A stretch of DNA of 64,000 bases from Sympetrum striolatum. Its lineage: Eukaryota; Arthropoda; Insecta; Odonata; Libellulidae. The notes beneath the pieces are model-generated. The model was not told the DNA's origin. It did no database searches and saw only the letters and a list, made by a program, of their open reading frames with translations. Of the stretch, positions 44,103 to 56,300 are shown one piece after another (positions within the stretch are counted from its first letter, which is position 1; every line of letters begins with the position of its first letter). The position numbers and the translations under genes were made by a program. The DNA is taken from NCBI GenBank assembly GCA_947579665.1, contig OX388343.1, forward strand, positions 98,089,657 to 98,153,656. The letters are read 5' to 3'.

Positions 44103-44426
44103 TGTTATTGATGCTTTTTTCGAACTTTTCCGGAAAAAAGAAGTTTTTGTTCATCATGTTAATATTTTTCGTTTAATTCCTCAAATCGGATATAAAGGGG
44201 CTATGAAATACTCGAAAATTGAAAAAAACGCCCAAGAAACTGAAAAATATTGCTAAAATTCTGTGTTTTTGATGATTTTTTTTAATTATTCCGGAGAAAA
44301 AGAAGTTTTCCTTCCTCATTTTACTACTTTACGTTTAATATCTCAAATCGATTATAAATAGGCTAAGAACTGCACGGAGAAAAGCAAAATATCGAAAAAA
44401 AACTGAAAAATTTCGTTAAAAGTTAG
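44103..44426 (+). repeat. Monomers M16 and M17 (divergent M3 and M4 forms)
   Basis: M16 (44103) is M3-like with TTCATCATGTTAATATTT, CGGATATAAAGGGGCTATG and CGCCCAAGAAACTG. M17 (44264) is M4-like with AATTATTCCGGAG, AGAAGTTTTCCTTCC, TTTTACTACTTTACG, ATCGATTATAAATAGGC and CACGGAGAAAAGC. The pair recurs at 54619/54780 and 62590/62751. It keeps the ordinary M3-M4 neighbour relation inside the divergent run. Confidence 0.86.
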
Positions 44427-44752
44427 TATTATTATTGATTTTTTCGAACTTTTCTGCAGAAAAAGACGTTTTCCTTACTCATTTTATTAATTATCATTGA
44501 ATTTCCCAAATCGAGCTTTAACGGGCTAAGAATTACTCGAAAAAAGGTAAAATATCGAAATAAAACTGAAAAATGTCGCTAAAATTCATTGTTATTGATG
44601 ATTTTGTCGACCTTTTCCGTAGAAAAAGATAATTTCCTTCCTCATTTTTATCTTTCTCGTTTTATTCCTTATATGGAGTATATGTTGGCAAAGTATTACT
44701 CGAAAAATGGCAAAAAAGCTCAAAAAAAAAGAAAAATGTTGGAAAAATTCAG
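44427..44752 (+). repeat. Divergent monomers M18 and M19
   Basis: M18 (44427) begins TATTATTATTGATTTTTTCG and has TTTTCTGCAGAAAAAG, a 12-bp TTTTCTGCAGAA core, then TTATTAATTATCATTG and GAGCTTTAACGGGC. M19 (44590) has GATTTTGTCGACC, TTTTCCGTAGAAAAAG, TTTTTATCTTTCTCG, TATATGGAGTATATG and AAAGCTC. They are the units least like the rest of the array. Copies at 54943/55106 and 62914/63077. Confidence 0.86.
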
Positions 44753-45218
44753 TGTTTTTGATGATTTTTTCGACTTTTTCTGGAGAAAAATGCATTTTCC
44801 TTCCTCATTTTAATACTTATCGTTAAATTTCTCAAATCGAGTATAAATAGGCTAAGAACTACACGAAAAAAAGCAAAATAATGAAAAAAAACAGAAAAAT
44901 TTCGCTAAAATTAAGTGTTATTGATGAATTTTTCGAACTTTTCCGGAAAAAATACGATTTCGCTCACCAATTTATTACTTCTCGTTGAATTCCGTAAATC
45001 GAGTACAAATTGGTTAAGTATTACTGGAAACTGAAAAATATTGCTAAAATTCTGTGATTTTGACGAATTTTTTGAACTCTTCTGGAGAAAAAGCCGTTTT
45101 CCTTCCTCATTCTAATAGTTCTCGTTTAATTTCTCAAGTCGAGCATAAACGGGCTTAGAATTACTCGAAAAAAAGCAAAATATCGAAATAAAACTGAAAA
45201 ATTTCGATAAAAATTAAG
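44753..45218 (+). repeat. Divergent monomers M20, M21 (short) and M22
   Basis: M20 (44753): TTTTTTCGAC, TTTTTCTGGAGAAAAATGC, TTATCGTTAAATTTC. M21 (44916, 139 bp): starts like M5 (GGAAAAAATACGATTTCG) but goes from ATTACT to GGAAACTGAAAAAT, lacking about 24 bp of the A-tract region. M22 (45055): GATTTTGACGAATTTTTTG, CTCTTCTGGAGAAAAAGCCG, TCTAATAGTTCTCG, AAGTCGAGCATAAACGGGC. The trio recurs at 47013, 55269 and 63240. Confidence 0.88.
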
Positions 45219-47477
45219 TGTTATTGATGATTTTTTCGAACTTTTCTTGAAAAAAAAACGTTTTCGCTCACCAATTTATTACTTCTCGTTGATTTCCGTA
45301 AATCGAGTACATATTTTTTAAGTATTACTCGAAAAATGGCAAAAAAGCCCCAAAAAACTGAAAATTATCGCAAAAATTAAGTGTTTTTTATGATTTTTTC
45401 GAACTCTTCCGGCAAAAAAAGAAGTTTTCCTTCATCAATATAATATTTGTCGTTAAAATCTTCAAATCGAGCATAAATGGTGAAAGAAATACTCGAAAAG
45501 AGGCAAAATAGCGCCAAAAAACTGATTAATAGCGCTAAAATTTTGTGTTATTGTTGATTTTTTCGAACGTTTCCGGAAAAAAAACGTTTTCGCTCATCAA
45601 TTTATTACTTCTCGTTGAATTCCGTAAATCGAGTACAAATTTGTTAAGTATTACTCAAAAAATGGCAAAAAAGACCCAAAAAACAGAAAAATATCGCAAA
45701 AATTCAGTGTTTTTGATAATTTTTTCGAACATTTTCGCAGAAAAAGACGTTTTTGTTCATCATCTTAATATTTCTTGTTAAAATCTTCAAATCTAGTATA
45801 AATGGGCTATGAAATACTCGAAAAAAGGTAAAACATCGCAAAAAAACTGAATATTTTCGATAAAATTCTTAGATATTGATGATTTATTCGAACTTCTCCG
45901 GAGAAAAAGCTGTTTTTCCTCATCATATTAATAATTCTCGTTAAAATTTCAAATCGAGTATTAATGGGCAAAATAATACTCCAAAAAAAAGCAAAAGAGC
46001 CCCAAAAACCTGATTAATAGCGCTAAAATTTGGTGTTATTGATGCTTTTTTTGAACTTTTCCGGAAAAAATAGAAGTTTTTGTTCATCATTTTAATATTT
46101 TTCGTTTAATTCCTCAATTCGGATATAAAGGGGCTATGAATTACTAGAAAATTGAAAAAAACGCCCAAGAAACTGAAAAATATTGCAAAAAGTCTGTGTT
46201 TTTGATGATTTTTTTTAATTTTTCCGGAGAAAAAGACGTTTTCCTTCCTCATTTTAAAACTTTACGTTTAACTTCTCAAATCGTTTAAAAATGGGCTAAG
46301 AACTAAACGAAAAAAAGCAAAATATCGAAAAAAAACTGAAAAATGTCGATAAAAATTAAGTGTTATTGATGATTTTTTCGAACTTTTCCGGAAAAAAAAC
46401 GTTTTCGCTCACCAATTTATTACTTCTCGTTGATTTCTGTAAATCGAGTACATATTTTTTAAGTATTACTCGAAAAATGGCAAAAATGCCCCAAAAAACT
46501 GAAAAATATCGAAAAAAATTCAGTGTTTATGATGATTTTTTCGAACATTTTCACAGAAAAAGACGTTTTCGTTCATCATCTTAATATTTCTTGTTAAAAT
46601 CTTCAAATCTAGTATAAATGGGCTATGAAATATTCGAAAAAAGGCAAAACATCGCCAAAAAACTGAATAATTTCGATAAAATGCTTAGATATTGATAATT
46701 TATTCGAACTTCTCAAGAGAAAAAGATGTTTTTCCTCATCATATTAATAATTCTCGTTAAAATCTTCAAATCGAGTATTAATGGGCAAAGAAATACACGA
46801 AAAAAGGCAAAATAGCACCAAAAAACTGAATACTATCGCTAAAATTTAGTGTTATTGATGATTTTTTCGAACTTTTCCGGAAAAAATACGATTTCGCTCA
46901 CCAATTTATTACTTCTCGTTATATTCCACAAATCGAGTACATATTTGTTAAGTATTACTCGAAAAAAATGCAGAAAAGCCCCGAAAAACTGAAAAATATC
47001 GCAAAAATTCAGTGTTTTTGATGATTTTTTCGACTTTTTCTGGAGAAAAATGCATTTTCCTTCCTCATTTTAATACTTATCGTTAAATTTCTCAAATCGA
47101 GTATAAATAGGCTAAGAACTACACGAAAAAAAGCAAAATAATGAAAAAAAACAGAAAAATTTCGCTAAAATTAAGTGTTATTGATGAATTTTTCGAACTT
47201 TTCCGGAAAAAATACGATTTCGCTCACCAATTTATTACTTCTCGTTGAATTCCGTAAATCGAGTACAAATTGGTTAAGTATTACTGGAAACTGAAAAATA
47301 TTGCTAAAATTCTGTGATTTTGACGAATTTTTTGAACTCTTCTGGTGAAAAAGCCGTTTTCCTTCCTCATTCTAATAGTTCTCGTTTAATTTCTCAAGTC
47401 GAGCATAAACGGGCTTAGAATTACTCGAAAAAAAGCAAAATATCGAAATAAAACTGAAAAATTTCGCTAAAATTTAG

Positions 47478-47640
47478 TGTTATTGAAGATTATTTCGAAC
47501 TTTTCCGGAAAAAAATACGTTTTCGTTCATCAATTTAATACTTTTCGTTGAATTCCTTAAATCGAGTATAAATTGGCTAAGTATTACTCGAAAAACTGCA
47601 AAAAAGCCCCAAAAAACTGAAAATTATCGAAAAAATTAAG
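47478..47640 (+). repeat. Divergent monomer M23
   Basis: Begins TTGAAGATTATTTCGAAC, TTTTCCGG, ATACGTTTTCGTTCATCAA, AATACTTTTCGTTGAATTCC, GAGTATAAATTGGC, AAAACTGCAAAAAAGCC. It is an M1 relative. Copies at 55735 and 63706, each time after M22 and before M2. At 45219 an ordinary M1 takes its place. Confidence 0.86.
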
Positions 47641-50600
47641 TGTTTTTTATGATTTTTTCGAACTCTTCCGGCAAAAAAAGAAGTTTTCCTTCATCAATAT
47701 AATATTTGTCGTTAAAATCTTCAAATCGAGCATAAATGGTGAAAGAAATACTCGAAAAGAGGCAAAATAGCGCCAAAAAAACTGATTAATAGCGCTAAAA
47801 TTTTGTGTTATTGTTGATTTTTTCGAACGTTTCCGGAAAAAAAACGTTTTCGCTCATCAATTTATTACTTCTCGTTGAATTCCGTAAATCGAGTACAAAT
47901 TTGTTAAGTATTACTCAAAAAATGGCAAAAAAGACCCAAAAAACATAAAAATATCGCAAAAATTCAGTGTTTTTGATAATTTTTTCGAACATTTTCGCAG
48001 AAAAAGACGTTTTCGTTCATCATCTTAATATTTCTTGTTAAAATCTTCAAATCTAGTATAAATGGGCTATGAAATACTCGAAAAAAGGTAAAACATCGCC
48101 AAAAAACTGAATATTTTCGATAAAATTCTTAGATATTGATGATTTATTCGAACTTCTCCGGAGAAAAAGATGTTTTTCCTCATCATATTAATAACTCTCG
48201 TTAAAATCTTCAAATCGAGTATTAATGGGCAAAATAATACTCCAAAAAAAAGCAAAAGAGCCCCAAAAACCTGATTAATAGCGCTAAAATTTAGTGTTAT
48301 TGATGCTTTTTTTGAACTTTTCCGGAAAAAATAGAAGTTTTTGTTCATCATTTTAATATTTTTCGTTTAATTCCTCAATTCGGATATAAAGGGGCTATGA
48401 ATTACTAGAAAATTGAAAAAAACGCCCAAAAAACTGAAAAATATTGCAGAAAGTCTGTGTTTTTGATGATTTTTTTTAATTTTTCCGGAGAAAAAGACGT
48501 TTTCCTTCCTCATTTTAAAACTTTACGTTTAACTTCTCAAATCGTTTAAAAATGGGCTAAGAACTAAACGAAAAAAAGCAAAATATCGAAAAAAAACTGA
48601 AAAATTTCGATAAAAATTAAGTGTTATTGATGATTTTTTCGAACTTTTCCGGAAAAAAAAACGTTTTCGCTCACCAATTTATTACTTCTCGTTGAATTCC
48701 GTAAATCGAGTACATATTTGTTAAGTATTACTCGAAAAATGGCAAAAAAGCCCCAAAAAACTGAAAAATATCGAAAAAAATTCAGTGTTTATGGTGATTT
48801 TTTCGAAACTTTTCACAGAAAAAGACGTTTTCGTTCATCATCTTAATATTTCTTGCTAATATCTTCAAATCTTGTATAAATGGGCTATGAAATATTCGAA
48901 AAAAGGCAAAACATCGCCAAAAAACTGAATAATTTCGATAAAATGCTTAGATATGAATAATTTATTCGAACTTCTCCAGAGAAAAAGATGTTTTTCCTCA
49001 TCATATTAATAATTCTCGTTAAAATCTTCAAATCGAGTATTAATGGGCAAAGAAATACACGAAAAAAGGCAAAATAGCACCAAAAAACTTAATACTATCG
49101 CTCAAATTTAGTGTTATTGATGATTTTTTCGAACTTTTCCAGAAAAAAAACGTTTTCGCTCACCAATTTATTACTTCTCGTTGAATTCCGAAAATCGAGT
49201 ACAAATTTGTTGAGTATTACTCGAAAAATGGCAAAAAAGCACCAAAAAACTGAAAATTATCGCAAAAATTCAGTGTTTTTTATGATTTTTTCGAACTCTT
49301 CCGGCAAAAAAAGAAGTTTTCCTTCATCAATATAATAGTTGTCGTTAAAATCTTCAAATCGAGTATAAATGGTGAAAGAAATACTCGAAAAGAGGCAAAA
49401 TAGCGCCAAAAAACTGATTAATTGCGCTAAAATTTAGTGTTATTGTTGATTTTTTCGAACTTTTACGGAAAAAAAGAAGTTTTTGTTCATCATTTTAATA
49501 TTTTACGTTTAATTCCTAATTTCGGATATAAAGGGGCTATGAATTACTCGAAAATTGAAAAAAACGCCCAAAAAACTGAAAAATATTGCCTAAATTCTGT
49601 TTTTGATGATTTTTTTTTTTTTAATTTTTCCGGAAAAAAAGACGTTTTCCTTCCCCATTTTAAAACTATACGTTTAATTTCTCAAATCGTGAATACATGG
49701 GCTAAGAACTTAACGAAAAAATCAAAATATCGAAAAAAAAACTGAAACATTTCGCTAAAATTACGTGTTATGGATGATTTTTTCGAACTTTTCCGGAAAA
49801 AATACGATTTCGCTAACCAATTTATTACTTCTCGTTGAATTCCGTAAATCGAGTACATATTTATTAAGTATTACTCGAAAAATGGCAAAAAAGCCCCAAA
49901 AAACTGAAAAATATCGAAAAAAATTCAGTGTTTATGATGATTTTCTCGAAAATTTTCACAGAAAAAGACGTTTTCGTTCATCATCTTAATATTTCTTGTT
50001 AAAATCTTCAAATCTAGTATAAATGGGCTATGAAATATTCGAAAAAAGACAAAACATCGCCAAAAAACAGAATAATTTCGATAAAATGCTTAGATATGGA
50101 TAATTTATTCGAACTTCTCCAGAGAAAAAGATGTTTTTCCTCATCATATTAATAATTCTCGTTAAAATCTTCAAATCGAGTATTAATGGGCAAAGAAATA
50201 CACGAAAAAAGGCAAAATAGCACCAAAAAACTTAATACTATCGCTAAAATTTAGTGTTATTGATGATTTTTTCGAACTTTTCCGGAAAAAATACGCTTTC
50301 GCTCACCAATTTATTACTTCTCGTTGAATTCCACAAATCGAGTACATATTTGTTAAGTATTACTCGAAAAATGGCAGAAAAGCCCCGAAAAACTGAAAAA
50401 TATCGCAAAAATTCAGTGTTTATGATGATTTTTTCGAAACATTTTCACAGAAAAAAACGTTTTTGTTCATCATCTTAATATTTCTTGTTAAAATCTTCAA
50501 ATCTAGTATAAATGGGCTATGAAATACTCGAAAAAAGGCAAAACATCGCCAAAAAACTGAATAATTTCGAAAAAATGCATAGATATTGATAATTTATTCG

Positions 50601-51528
50601 AACTTCTCCAGAGAAAAAGATGTTTTTCCTCATCATATTAATAATTCTCGTTAAAATCTTCAAATCGAGTTTTAATGGGCAAAGAAATACTCGAAAAAAG
50701 GCAAAATAGCACCAAAAAACTGAATAATATCGCTAAAATTTAGTGTTATTGATGCTTTTTTCGAACTTTTCCGGAAAAAAAGAAGTTTTTGTTCATCTTT
50801 TTAATATTTTTCGTTTAATTCCTCAAATCGAGTATAAATGGGCTAAGAACTGATTAATAGCGCTAAAATTTAGTTATAATGTTCATTTTTTCGAACTTTT
50901 CCGGAAAAAAAGAAGTTTTTTTTCATCATTTTAATATTTTTCGGTTAATTCCTCAAATCGTATATAAAGGGGCTATGAATTACTCGAAAATTGAAAAAAA
51001 AACGCCCAAAAAACTGAAAAATATTGCAAAAATTCTGTGTTTTTGATGATTTTTTTTAATTTTTCCGAAGAAAAAGACGTTTTCCTTCCTCATTTTAAAA
51101 CTTTACGTTTAACTTCTCAAATCGTGTAAAAATGGGCTAAGAACTAAACGAAAAAAAGCAAAATATCGAAAAAAAACTGAAAAATTTCGATAAAAATTAA
51201 GTGTTATTGATGATTTTTTCGAACATTTCCGGAAAAAAAACGTTTTCGCTCACCAATTTATTACTTCTCGTTGAATTCCGTAAATCGAGTACAAATTTGT
51301 TAAGTATTACTCGAAAAATGGCAAAAAAGCCCCAAAAAACTGAAAATTATCGCAAAAATTAAGTGTTTTTTATGATTTTTTCGAACTCTTCCGGCAAAAA
51401 AAGAAGTTTTCCTTCATCAATATAATATTTGTTGTTAAAATCTTCAAATCGAGCATAAATTGTGAAAGAAATACTCGAAAAGAGGCAAAATAGCGCCAAA
51501 AAACTGATTAATAGCGCTAAAATTTTGT

Positions 51529-53313
51529 GTTATTGTTGATTTTTTCGAACGTTTCCGGAAAAAAAACGTTTTCGCTCATCAATGTATTACTTCTCGTTGA
51601 ATTCCGTAAATCGAGTACAAATTTGTTAAGTATTACTCAAAAAATGGCAAAAAAGACCCAAAAAACAGAAAAATATCGCAAAAATTCAGTGTTTTTGATA
51701 ATTTTTTCGAACATTTTCGCAGAAAAAGACGTTTTCGTTCATCATCTTAATATTTCTTGTTAAAATCTTCAAATCTAGTATAAATGGGCTATGAAATACT
51801 CGAAAAAAGGTAAAACATCGCCAAAAAACTGAATATTTTCGATAAAATTCTTAGATATTGATGATTTATTCGAACTTCTCCGGAGAAAAAGATGTTTTTC
51901 CTCATCATATTAATAATTCTCGTTAAAATCTTCAAATCGAGTATTAATGGGCAAAATAATACTCCAAAAAAAAGCAAAAGAGCCCCAAAAACCTGATTAA
52001 TAGCGCTAAAATTTGGTGTTATTGATGCTTTTTTTGAACTTTTCCGGAAAAAATAGAAGTTTTTGTTCATCATTTTAATATTTTTCGTTTAATTCCTCAA
52101 TTCGGATATAAAGGGGCTATGAATTACTCGAAAATTGAAAAAAAAACGCCCAAAAAACTGAAAAATATTGCAAAAATTCTGTGTTTTTGATGACTTTTTT
52201 TAATTTTTCCGGAGAAAAAGACGTTTTCCTTCCTCATTTTAAAACTTTACGTTTAACTTCTCAAATCGTTTAAAAATGGGCTAAGAACTAAACGAAAAAA
52301 AGCAAAATATCGAAAAAAAATTTCGATAAAAATTAAGTGTTATTGATGATTTTTTGGAACTTTTCCGGAAAAAAAACGTTTTCGCTCACCAATTTATTAC
52401 TTCTCGTTGAATTCCGTAAATCGAGTACAAATTTGTTAAGTATTACTCGAAAAATGGCAAAAAAGCCCCAAAAAACTGAAAATTATCGCAAAATTTAAGT
52501 GTTTTTTATGATTTTTTCGAACTCTTCCGGCAAAAAAAGAAGTTTTCCTTCATCAATATAATATTTGTCGTTAAAATCTTCAAATCGAGCATAAATGGTG
52601 AAAGAAATACTCGAAAAGAGGCAAAATAGCGCCAAAAAACTGATTAATAGCGCTAAAATTTTGTGTTATTGTTGATTTTTTCGAACGTTTCCGGAAAAAA
52701 ACGTTTTCGCTCATCAATTTATTACTTCTCGTTGAATTCCGTAAATCGAGTACAAATTTGTTAAGTATTACTCAAAAAATGGCAAAAAAGACCCAAAAAA
52801 CAAAAAATATCGCAAAAATTCAGTGTTTTTGATAATTTTTTCGAACATTTTCGCAGAAAAAGACGTTTTCGTTCATCATCTTAATATTTCTTGTTAAAAT
52901 CTTCAAATCTAGTATAAATGGGCTATGAAATACTCGAAAAAAGGTAAAACATCGCCAAAAAACTGAATATTTTCGATAAAATTCTTAGATATTGATGATT
53001 TATTCGAACTTCTCCGGAGAAAAAGATGTTTTTCCTCATCATATTAATAATTCTCGTTAAAATCTTCAAATCGAGTATTAATGGGCAAAATAATACTCCA
53101 AAAAAAAGCAAATGAGCCCCAAAAACCTGATTAATAGCGCTAAAATTTGGTGTTATTGATGCTTTTTTTGAACTTTTCCGGAAAAAATAGAAGTTTTTGT
53201 TCATCATTTTAATATTTTTCGTTTAATTCCTAAATTCGGATATAAAGGGGCTATGAATTACTAGAAAATTGAAAAAAACGCCCAAGAAACTGAAAAATAT
53301 TGCAAAAAGTCTG
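51529..53313 (+). repeat. 7-monomer word in tandem, inside super-repeat unit 1
   Basis: M8-M6b-M7-M11-M4-M1-M2 from 51529 (1135 bp) is followed by M8-M6b-M7-M11 and M4 from 52664. The first copy is 9-10 bp short because its M4 lacks the ACTGA between two A-runs (near 52318, where the sequence reads CGAAAAAAAATTTCG). The same word, unrepeated, is at 45546 and 47806. Confidence 0.88.
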
Positions 53314-56300
53314 TGTTTTTGATGATTTTTTTTAATTTTTCCGGAGAAAAAGACGTTTTCCTTCCTCATTTTAAAACTTTACGTTTAACTTCTCAAATCG
53401 TTTAAAAATGGGCTAAGAACTAAACGAAAAAAAGCAAAATATCGAAAAAAAACTGAAAAATGTCGATAAAAGTTAAGTGTTATTGATGATTTTTTCGAAC
53501 TTTTCCGGAAAAAAAAACGTTTTCGCTCACCAATTTATTACTTCTCGTTGAATTCCGTAAATCAAGTACATATTTTTTAAGTATTACTCGAAAAATGGCA
53601 AAAATGCCCCAAAAAACTGAAAAATATCGAAAAAAATTCAGTGTTTATGATGATTTTTTCGAACATTTTCACAGAAAAAGACGTTTTCGTTCATCATCTT
53701 AATATTTCTTGTTAAAATCTTCAAATCTAGTATAAATGGGCTATGAAATATTCGAAAAAAGGCAAAACATCGCCAAAAAACTGAATAATTTCGATAAAAT
53801 GCTTAGATATTGATAATTTATTCGAACTTCTCAAGAGAAAAAGATGTTTTTCCTCATCATATTAATAATTCTCGTTAAAATCTTCAAATCGAGTATTAAT
53901 GGGCAAAGAAATACACGAAAAAAGGCAAAATAGCACCAAAAAACTGAATACTATCGCTAAAATTTAGTGTTATTGATGATTTTTTCGAACTTTTCCGGAA
54001 AAAATACGATTTCGCTCACCAATTTATTACTTCTCGTTATATTCCACAAATCGAGTACATATTTGTTAAGTATTACTCGAAAAAAATGCAGAAAAGCCCC
54101 GAAAAACTGAAAAATATCGCAAAAATTCAGTGTTTATGATGATTTTTTCGAACATTTTCACAGAAAAAGACGTTTTCGTTCATCATCTTAATATTTCTTG
54201 TTAAAATCTTCAAATCTAGTATAAATGGGCTATGAAATAATCGAAAAAAGGCAAAACATCGCCAAAAAACTGAATAATTTCGATTAAATGCTTAGATATT
54301 GATAATTTATTCGAACTTCTCCGGAGAAAAAGATGTTTTTCCTCATCATATTAATAATTCTCGTTAAAATCTTCAATTCGAGTATTAATGGGCAATGAAA
54401 TACTCCAAAAAAGGCAAAATAGCACCAAAGAACTGAATAATATCGCTAAAATTTAGTTTTATTGATGATTTTTACGAACTTTTCCGGAAAAAAATACGTT
54501 TTCGTTCACCAAGTTATTACTTTTCGTTGAATTCCGTAAATCGAGTACAAATTGGTTAAGTATTACTCGAAAAATGACAAAAAAGCCCCAAAAACTGAAA
54601 AATATAGCTAAAATTTAGTGTTATTGATGCTTTTTTCGAACTTTTCCGGAAAAAAGAAGTTTTTGTTCATCATGTTAATATTTTTCGTTTAATTCCTCAA
54701 ATCGGATATAAAGGGGCTATGAAATACTCGAAAATTGAAAAAAACGCCCAAGAAACTGAAAAATATTGCTAAAATTCTGTGTTTTTGATGATTTTTTTTA
54801 ATTATTCCAGAGAAAAAGAAATTTTCCTTCCTCATTTTACTACTTTACGTTTAATTTCTCAAATCGATTATAAATAGGCTAAGAAATACACGGAGAAAAG
54901 CAAAATATCGAAAAAAAACTGAAAAATTTCGCTAAAAGTTAGTATTATTATTGATTTTTTCGAACTTTTCTGCAGAAAAAGACGTTTTCCTTACTCATTT
55001 TATTAATTATCACTGAATTTCCCAAATCGAGATTTAACGGGCTAAGAATTACTCGAAAAAAGGTAAAATATCGAAATAAAACTGAAAAATGTCGCTAAAA
55101 TTCATTGTTATTGATGATTTTGTCGACCTTTTCCGTAGAAAAAGATAATTTCCTTCCTCATTTTTATCTTTCTCGTTTTATTCCTTATATGGAGTATATG
55201 TTGGCAAAGTATTACTCGAAAAATGGCAAAAAAGCTCAAAAAAAAAGAAAAATGTTGGAAAAATTCAGTGTTTTTGATGATTTTTTCGACTTTTTCTGGA
55301 GAAAAATGCATTTTCCTTCCTCATTTTAATACTTATCGTTAAATTTCTCAAATCGAGTATAAATAGGCTAAGAACTACACGAAAAAAAGGAAAATAATGA
55401 AAAAAAACAGAAAAATTTCGCTAAAATTAAGTGTTATTGATGAATTTTTCGAACTTTTCCGGAAAAAATACGATTTCGCTCACCAATTTATTACTTCTCG
55501 TTGAATTCCGTAAATCGAGTACAAATTGGTTAAGTATTACTGGAAACTGAAAAATATTGCTAAAATTCTGTGATTTTGACGAATTTTTTGAACTCTTCTG
55601 GTGAAAAAGCCGTTTTCCTTCCTCATTCTAATAGTTCTCGTTTAATTTCTCAAGTCGAGCATAAACGGGCTTAGAATTACTCGAAAAAAAGCAAAATATC
55701 GAAATAAAACTGAAAAATTTCGCTAAAATTTAGTGTTATTGAAGATTATTTCGAACTTTTCCGGAAAAAAATACGTTTTCGTTCATCAATTTAATACTTT
55801 TCGTTGAATTCCTTAAATCGAGTATAAATTGGCTAAGTATTACTCGAAAAACTGCAAAAAAGCCCCAAAAAACTGAAAATTATCGCAAAAATTAAGTGTT
55901 TTTTATGATTTTTTCGAACTCTTCCGGCAAAAAAAGAAGTTTTCCTTCATCAATATAATATTTGTCGTTAAAATCTTCAAATCGAGCATAAATGGTGAAA
56001 GAAATACTCGAAAAGAGGCAAATTGGGCGCCAAAAAACTGATTAATAGCGCTAAAATTTTGTGTTATTGTTGATTTTTTCGAACGTTTCCGGAAAAAAAA
56101 CGTTTTCGCTCATCAATTTATTACTTCTCGTTGAATTCCGTAAATCGAGTACAAATTTGTTAAGTATTACTCAAAAAATGGCAAAAAAGACCAAAAAAAC
56201 AGAAAAATATCGCAAAAATTCAGTGTTTTTGATAATTTTTTCGAACATTTTCGCAGAAAAAGACGTTTTCGTTCATCATCTTAATATTTCTTGTTAAAAT

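Larger units (their letters stand above)
43941..54456 (+). repeat. Super-repeat unit 1 (10516 bp)
   Basis: Order: M15 43941, M16 44103, M17 44264, M18 44427, M19 44590, M20 44753, M21 44916 (short), M22 45055, M1 45219, M2 45382, M8 45546, M6b 45708, M7 45872, M11 46034, M4 46197, M1/M5 46361, M6 46524, M7b 46688, M5/M20 join 46850, M20 47013, M21 47176, M22 47315, M23 47478, M2 47641, M8 47806, M6b 47968, M7 48132, M11 48295, M4 48458, M1/M5 48622, M6 48786, M7b 48950, M1 49112, M2 49274, M3 49438, M4 49602, M5 49766, M6 49929, M7b 50093, M5b 50255, M6 50417, M7 50582, M9 50744, M10 50874, M4 51038, M1 51202, M2 51364, M8 51529, M6b 51690, M7 51854, M11 52017, M4 52182, M1 52338, M2 52500, M8 52664, M6b 52824, M7 52988, M11 53151, M4 53314, M1/M5 53478, M6 53642, M7b 53806, M5 53968, M6 54131, M7 54295. 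Monomer M19 recurs at +10516 and again at +7971. Confidence 0.9.
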
